Below are positions 1 to 2,972 of a stretch of 5,926 nt of DNA, one piece after another. This stretch comes from Pseudanabaenales cyanobacterium. Lineage in GTDB: Bacteria > Cyanobacteriota > Cyanobacteriia > Phormidesmidales > Phormidesmidaceae. The notes beneath the pieces were generated by a model. It worked only from the letters and a program-made list of their open reading frames with translations. It did not search any database and was not told the DNA's origin. A program made the position numbers and the translations under genes. Within the stretch, counting starts at the first letter, position 1. Every line of letters begins with the position of its first letter. Location of the stretch: contig JAKSDM010001154.1 in the NCBI GenBank assembly GCA_022360135.1, forward strand, positions 1 through 5,926, in the 5' to 3' direction.

Positions 1-990
1 CTCAACTACGGTCTCGCCAAAAACATTGCGGTTAGAGCCTACTTGCTCAGAAACTCCCAGGAATGTATAGGTTTGCTTTGGCTTTTGAATGCCCTTGAGA
101 TACTCTACAGCAGCCGTGCGCCCCCGCGATTCCAAATACTGGACAGCCAAATCTACAGAAATTACGTCATGGCCATGGTTAGAGCCTTCTAGTCCCTTAA
201 TGCCCACACACATGGACCGTTTGTTGATCACAGCGATCGGACCAGGGGTATTGACCGCTTCGCAAATACGAACATATAGGCCTTCAATATCCTCACCATC
301 CCCTTCCAGCACCTTCAACCCATGGCCTTCCAGGGTCTGTCTGACACTAAACCCAGGCAGATATTGCGAAGGGTGTCCAGCAATGGTGACATCGTTATCA
401 TCAATCAGTAGCTTAACGTTGATGTGCTGGGCAACCGCGAGCCGAGCCGCTTCCGCATCATTGCCTTCCTGCTGAGACCCGTCAGACCCTAGACAGAAGA
501 CCGTTTTTCCGGGATTCGCCAGCGCTACGCCATTCACATAGGGCCACATATGTCCCAATCGACCCGAGCTAAATTTAACCCCAGCGGTTAGCCCTAACTC
601 CGGATGTCCGGGCAGAGTAGAATGCGCTTCTCGATATCGCAGTAGCTGCTCAACGGGTAATTCACCCTGCAGAGCGGCCATCAAATACTGGGTGGCCACC
701 CGATGTCCAGCTTCATCAAAGAAAATGGGCACAAACTTGTCTGGATTACCATGGAAGAGAGCATCCAGGATCATCACTTCCGGGACAGTATCATAAGGTC
801 CCCCCGTGTGACCGCCTACCCCTCTAGCGGCGCCAGTGGCTGTGAAGAACACAATTGCGTCGCGGCAAAGCTGAATATTAGATTTCAGGGTCGCTAGTTG
901 CTCATCGGTGAGGGTTGGCTTCGCAGGATTTAGCGCTAAGGATTTATAGGCGCCCAGGTCGATCGGGAAGGTGGCTTTAGCAGTAGTCAT
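1..990 (-). CDS. Transketolase-like thiamine-diphosphate enzyme, N-terminal part (3' end beyond window)
   Basis: An uninterrupted reading frame of 330 codons runs from an ATG at 988-990 off the left edge. An in-frame TAA at 994-996 and an AGGAAA ribosome site at 998-1003 fix the start. The visible part is the transketolase N-terminal, diphosphate-binding domain. The cofactor/metal motif begins at residues 168-172 (GSDGS), continues with E175-G176 and ends in DDN with N199, so D170 and N199 are the likely Mg2+ ligands. Histidines matching the active-site positions of yeast transketolase can be placed: H61 in GHTGGP, H96 in EAGHR, H129 in PGHPE, and H272 or H274 in SNHGHD. The family moves two-carbon ketol units between sugar phosphates in the cytosol (Calvin cycle, pentose phosphate pathway). 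The sequence departs from canonical transketolase: GHTGG instead of GHPGAP, GRLGH instead of GPLGQG, and a cofactor motif about one residue shorter. It is therefore probably a paralogue with uncertain substrate. The pyrimidine and C-terminal domains, including the catalytic glutamate, are not visible. Confidence 0.8.
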   Translation of the reverse strand, partial: MTTAKATFPIDLGAYKSLALNPAKPTLTDEQLATLKSNIQLCRDAIVFFTATGAARGVGGHTGGPYDTVPEVMILDALFHGNPDKFVPIFFDEAGHRVATQYLMAALQGELPVEQLLRYREAHSTLPGHPELGLTAGVKFSSGRLGHMWPYVNGVALANPGKTVFCLGSDGSQQEGNDAEAARLAVAQHINVKLLIDDNDVTIAGHPSQYLPGFSVRQTLEGHGLKVLEGDGEDIEGLYVRICEAVNTPGPIAVINKRSMCVGIKGLEGSNHGHDVISVDLAVQYLESRGRTAAVEYLKGIQKPKQTYTFLGVSEQVGSNRNVFGETVVE

Positions 991-997
991 GAATTAT

Positions 998-1003
998 TTT
1001 CCT
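998..1003 (-). promoter_or_regulatory. Ribosome binding site of the transketolase-like gene
   Basis: On the minus strand AGGAAA lies about seven bases before the ATG at 988-990. Together with the stop two codons upstream of that ATG, it rules out a longer N-terminus. Confidence 0.6.
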
Positions 1004-1030
1004 GAAGGTTATCGCAGTTTTCACTTGGGG

Positions 1031-1065
1031 GGCGCAACCAGTACTTCTCAAGGGCGCTACGCGCC
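1031..1065 (-). promoter_or_regulatory. GC-rich leader hairpin with an alternative partner
   Basis: GGCGC (1053-1057) and GCGCC (1061-1065) form a perfect 5-bp stem with a three-base loop. A second GGCGC at 1031-1035 can pair with the same GCGCC arm instead. Both lie 40-75 nt before the transketolase-like start codon, in what would be its mRNA leader. Seen: the complementarity. Inferred: possible switching between two folds. It could be chance in a GC-rich patch. Confidence 0.3.
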
Positions 1066-1207
1066 AGTGCGGGCCCAATAGAACTGTATAGGGAGGGATT
1101 CCAGGATGCTTTGCTTTCCCTGTCTCCCTGACTTTAAGCTCAATCAGCTGCATTGCACTGAGTTGAGAATTACTATCAGTATCTGACATAAACAGGACCA
1201 GTAAGGT

Positions 1208-1224
1208 TGCGTTAACTCAACGCA
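1208..1224. repeat. Short inverted repeat TGCGTT/AACGCA
   Basis: TGCGTT (1208-1213) and AACGCA (1219-1224) are perfectly complementary around a five-base spacer. The symmetry and length suit either a small RNA hairpin or a dimeric repressor site, about 220 bp upstream of the transketolase-like start. No T-tract follows on either strand, so a terminator is unlikely. Confidence 0.3.
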
Positions 1225-1332
1225 TCAATCAAAATTTATCAACTTTGTATACTTTAGTAAACAGCATGCCAGGAGTCAGTAACCAACCTGAGCTACTGTC
1301 TACTTTGAGAGAACATGCAGCAGTCTGCAGCT

Positions 1333-1364
1333 AGCCTAATGGCGGAATGGATCCGCCGAAGGCT
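1333..1364. repeat. Imperfect 11-bp stem-loop
   Basis: The arms are AGCCT (1333-1337) with AGGCT (1360-1364) and GGCGGA (1341-1346) with TCCGCC (1352-1357). They are separated by a small 3/2-base internal loop and closed by the five-base loop ATGGA. This is the strongest local fold in the gap. Neither strand carries a T-run after it, so it is not a standard intrinsic terminator. It may be an RNA element, a mobile-element relic or a structured leader. Confidence 0.45.
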
Positions 1365-1409
1365 TTAGCCGCTATGATTGATGTACCTTGGCAGGGAGCG
1401 ATAGCAACC

Positions 1410-1417
1410 GCGATCGC
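1410..1417. repeat. HIP1 octamer
   Basis: Exact palindrome GCGATCGC, the highly iterated palindrome of cyanobacterial genomes. This copy is non-coding and sits just before the inverted repeat at 1422-1472. Confidence 0.8.
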
Positions 1418-1421
1418 CCTC

Positions 1422-1472
1422 GATAGGGCTGTTTCAATAAACGGCGAGTTAGCCTGACAAAATAGCCCTATC
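1422..1472. repeat. Widely spaced inverted repeat GATAGGGCT/AGCCCTATC
   Basis: GATAGGGCT (1422-1430) is exactly complementary to AGCCCTATC (1464-1472). After one mismatch the match extends for three more bases inward (TTT with AAA). The enclosed spacer is about 25 bases and no T-tract follows. On the minus strand it lies 44-94 nt after the stop of the small gene at 1516-1716, so it could be an mRNA 3' structure. The long loop and matching tips would also fit the two ends of a decayed miniature element. Confidence 0.4.
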
Positions 1473-1515
1473 AACAATCAACACCCAAAACTTTCGTCTA
1501 GGAGGAGTCTCCTCA

Positions 1516-1716
1516 TTAATGAAAACAGAGCGGCTTTGTGGTTGAGTCATTTTGAGGCGCCACAGGAATCCGCTTGAGAAACCCAAACACTTCCTTACGG
1601 GCCCAGATCCTACCCTTTGCATCAACCTTAAAGTCTTGACCGGGAATATACCCTGCAAAGGTGAGTTGAAGAACAAGTGTACTTACTTCAGATTTTGTCA
1701 GATGACGAATGGTCAT
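1516..1716 (-). CDS. Small hypothetical protein, 66 aa
   Basis: ATG at 1714-1716, TAA at 1516-1518. I do not recognise a family. The first 45 or so residues read like real protein: MTIRHLTKSEV, then a hydrophobic stretch (LVLQLTFAGYIPG), then a charged section with DFKVDAKGRIWARKEV, suggesting a small soluble alpha/beta fold. The last 18 residues (from about R49) are less protein-like. There is no signal peptide or membrane helix. A strong AAGGAG lies at 1731-1736, but 14 bases before the ATG, longer than usual; an in-frame TGA at 1726-1728 rules out a longer start. It shares its strand with its neighbours, 282 bp after the response regulator stop and 525 bp before the transketolase-like start, so it is probably its own unit. 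It could be a fragment of a larger gene. A competing frame over the same bases is considered a shadow. Confidence 0.45.
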   Translation of the reverse strand: MTIRHLTKSEVSTLVLQLTFAGYIPGQDFKVDAKGRIWARKEVFGFLKRIPVAPQNDSTTKPLCFH

Positions 1717-1742
1717 GAATACGAATCAAACTCCTTGATCTC

Positions 1743-1767
1743 TGACAGCGTCCAACCTAATCTGTCA
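1743..1767. repeat. Inverted repeat TGACAG-N13-CTGTCA upstream of the small gene
   Basis: TGACAG (1743-1748) and CTGTCA (1762-1767) are exact inverted copies about 30-50 bp upstream of the ATG at 1716. On the minus strand the outer arm overlaps a TTGACA -35-like hexamer (1763-1768), but the hexamer 17 bp further on (TCAGAG) is a poor -10. It may be a dimeric operator or simply a weak leader hairpin. Confidence 0.3.
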
Positions 1768-1871
1768 ACTCTGAAAAATCTATGAACACCGCAGGCGATC
1801 GATTAATGTTTTCCTTTGAGTCTTTATGCAAATAAATGTAACGGATTTATTAAAAAATCGCAACACGGTTT

Positions 1872-1897
1872 ACAAAAACTGGTTAGCTTGAGAACCA
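1872..1897 (-). terminator. Possible weak intrinsic terminator after the response regulator
   Basis: On the minus strand TGGTT (1880-1884 complement) and AACCA (1893-1897 complement) form a 5-bp stem with an eight-base loop, followed at once by GTTTTTG. It lies about 100 nt after the regulator's stop codon. The stem is short and AT-rich, so this is only a candidate. Confidence 0.22.
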
Positions 1898-1901
1898 TCT
1901 C

Positions 1902-1913
1902 GCTGATCTCAGC
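1902..1913. repeat. Short palindrome GCTGA-TC-TCAGC
   Basis: Twelve-base inverted repeat with 5-bp arms around a two-base centre. As RNA the loop is too tight to be stable, so a DNA-binding site is the likelier reading. It lies between the response regulator stop and the small gene. Confidence 0.2.
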
Positions 1914-1972
1914 TTGCTTAAGTCGCTCACCTTTGTTTTCCCCATTTTGAGCATTTTCCTAAACACACTGGC

Positions 1973-1989
1973 GTCACCCCTCAGGGGAC
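1973..1989 (-). repeat. Near-palindrome just after the response regulator stop
   Basis: CCCC-TCA-GGGG (1977-1987), flanked by GT and AC that can add two pairs after a two-base bulge. It starts about 10 nt after the TAA at 1999-2001. No T-run follows on the minus strand, so it may protect the mRNA 3' end rather than terminate. Confidence 0.3.
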
Positions 1990-1998
1990 TATCCTTGG

Positions 1999-2724
1999 TT
2001 ACGATTTGAGTAAATTAAAATTTTGTAAGAGTTTGGCGTTTTCTGGCGTTAACAAGGTCTGCAAGCTTTCAAGCTGATTCAGCAAGTTGATTTCGCGGGT
2101 ATATTCTTCTTTCAAAACATTAAGATAGCGATCGCGCTCCTGATCGGAATCAGCATTCTTGAGCATGTGGATGATCATATTGATGTTGGAGAGCGGTTCT
2201 CGTAAATCGTGAATCACCTTCCCCAACATTTCCCCTCTAATATCAGCTAATTTTTGATGCTCCTCAGTTGATTGTTGCTGCGTCAGCAGGTCTTGCTTTA
2301 ACTGTTGAGCTTGTTGAGAAATATCTATCGTATGTTGTTGCAATACGGATTGTCGCTCTAAGCGACTCTTAACGGCGCGTAACAATTCAGAATTCTCAAA
2401 GGGTTTAGTCAAATAGTCATCAGCGCCGAGTTCCATGCCTTGGCGTAGATCGGCTCGATCTGCCTTAGCGGTCAGGAAAATGACTGGAATGGTTTCGGTT
2501 GTGAGTTCTTGGCGAAGCGCTTTGAGAACGCCATAACCATCCATACCCGGCATCATGATGTCGCAGATAATCAAATCTGGGGTATGTATCTTAGCCAGTT
2601 TTAAGCCTGAGTTTCCCTCAGCGGCGGAGATGACTTCAAAGTCGCTAAATTCTAATATTTGCTGGATATTTTCTCGAACTTGGGTTTCGTCCTCAATTAC
2701 AAGAATCCGTTTCATCGTTGCCAT
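1999..2724 (-). CDS. Response regulator with C-terminal coiled coil and orphan HisKA-like (DHp) segment
   Basis: Counted from the ATG at 2724 (241 codons), the receiver domain covers about residues 5-122. Acidic pair E11-D12, phospho-acceptor D55 (in IICDIMMPGMDG), T85 (FLTA) and K107 (TKPF) are all present, so it should accept phosphate from a histidine kinase. Residues about 122-160 are a glutamine-rich coiled coil. Residues about 160-225 resemble the two-helix dimerisation/phospho-transfer domain of kinases, with H172 in HDLREPLSNI and a second helix ending in NLLNQLESLQTLL. The protein then stops: there is no HATPase domain and no DNA-binding domain. It is cytosolic and probably works by protein-protein contact or phosphorelay. 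The CBS/PAS kinase lies upstream on the same strand, making it the likely partner. An alternative ATG at 2713-2715 (starting MKRILVIEDE) is well placed for the AAGGA at 2727-2731 (11 bases away versus two) and may be the true start. Confidence 0.93.
   Translation of the reverse strand: MATMKRILVIEDETQVRENIQQILEFSDFEVISAAEGNSGLKLAKIHTPDLIICDIMMPGMDGYGVLKALRQELTTETIPVIFLTAKADRADLRQGMELGADDYLTKPFENSELLRAVKSRLERQSVLQQHTIDISQQAQQLKQDLLTQQQSTEEHQKLADIRGEMLGKVIHDLREPLSNINMIIHMLKNADSDQERDRYLNVLKEEYTREINLLNQLESLQTLLTPENAKLLQNFNLLKS
2128..2135. repeat. HIP1 octamer
   Basis: Exact GCGATCGC within the response regulator coding sequence, in the second helix of the HisKA-like segment. Confidence 0.8.
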
Positions 2725-2726
2725 CT

Positions 2727-2731
2727 TCCTT
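2727..2731 (-). promoter_or_regulatory. Ribosome binding site deciding the response regulator start
   Basis: AAGGA on the minus strand is only two bases before the first ATG (2722-2724) but 11 before the second (2713-2715). Ribosome spacing and the usual family N-terminus favour the second ATG, giving 238 residues. Confidence 0.5.
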
Positions 2732-2758
2732 CTCTGATTAAGCGACTACAAGAGATAA

Positions 2759-2781
2759 TTTGGATCAGTCCAAGATCCAAA
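2759..2781 (-). terminator. 8-bp hairpin between kinase and response regulator
   Basis: TTTGGATC (2759-2766) and GATCCAAA (2774-2781) pair perfectly around a seven-base loop. On the minus strand the stem is followed by TTATCTCTTG, a broken T-tract. It lies about 190 nt after the kinase stop and about 35 nt before the regulator start. It could terminate or attenuate kinase read-through, or be a leader structure or protein-binding site. The stem is only half GC, so a strong terminator is uncertain. Confidence 0.4.
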
Positions 2782-2820
2782 GGGGGCTGACTACATGGTT
2801 TACACAGAAATGGACTGGGC

Positions 2821-2868
2821 ATTAATGGTTACTTAATCAGAACACCACCTTAAATATTCCCTTAATCG
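2821..2868. promoter_or_regulatory. Cluster of Pho-box-like TTAA repeats
   Basis: Four octamers on the plus strand share the core NTTAANNN: ATTAATGG (2821), CTTAATCA (2832), CTTAAATA (2849) and CTTAATCG (2861). CTTAATCA matches the cyanobacterial Pho-box unit YTTAAYYW exactly and the others differ by one or more bases. Steps of 11 and 12 bp within the two pairs approach the 11-bp Pho-box period, but the 17-bp middle step does not. They lie about 100-150 bp upstream of the response regulator, where a PhoB/SphR-type factor could act. AT-rich chance is a real alternative. Confidence 0.25.
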
Positions 2869-2972
2869 TATTTCAGAGCGACACTTTGCTGGTAATCCTT
2901 AGGAATGAGGGTTTGTAGCGATTTTCACTCGTGTAGAAGACATCTGAGGCAATCGGTATTGAACCCCTGTCT

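Larger units (their letters stand above)
991..1515. other. Gene-free stretch with several inverted repeats
   Basis: This 525-bp stretch upstream of the transketolase-like gene holds no reading frame I accept. It contains the structures listed separately at 1031-1065, 1208-1224, 1333-1364 and 1422-1472, plus a small hairpin at 1316-1329 (TGCAG/CTGCA, four-base loop). No convincing sigma-70 promoter is visible. The best minus-strand -10-like hexamer for the downstream gene is TATACA (1085-1090), with no good -35 partner. I cannot tell how much of the stretch is a transcribed leader. Confidence 0.5.

Noticed and set aside
89..475. 128-codon plus-strand frame
   Set aside because: It lies wholly antisense to the transketolase-like gene and its serine/proline-rich translation is a shadow of that gene.
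977..1189. 70-codon minus-strand frame upstream of the transketolase-like gene
   Set aside because: It overlaps the well-supported start at 990, lacks a ribosome site before its ATG, and its middle part encodes the GC-rich hairpin region with unprotein-like composition.
1246..1253. TATACT/TATACA as a promoter -10 element
   Set aside because: No acceptable -35 hexamer at the right distance on either strand.
1449..1676. 75-codon minus-strand frame overlapping the small gene
   Set aside because: It is shifted relative to the 66-codon frame, has no ribosome site, and its sequence is rich in prolines and arginines typical of out-of-frame translation. The 66-codon frame reads more like protein.
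2555..2737. Plus-strand frame over the response regulator start
   Set aside because: Antisense to the receiver domain coding sequence; no ribosome site and no family resemblance.
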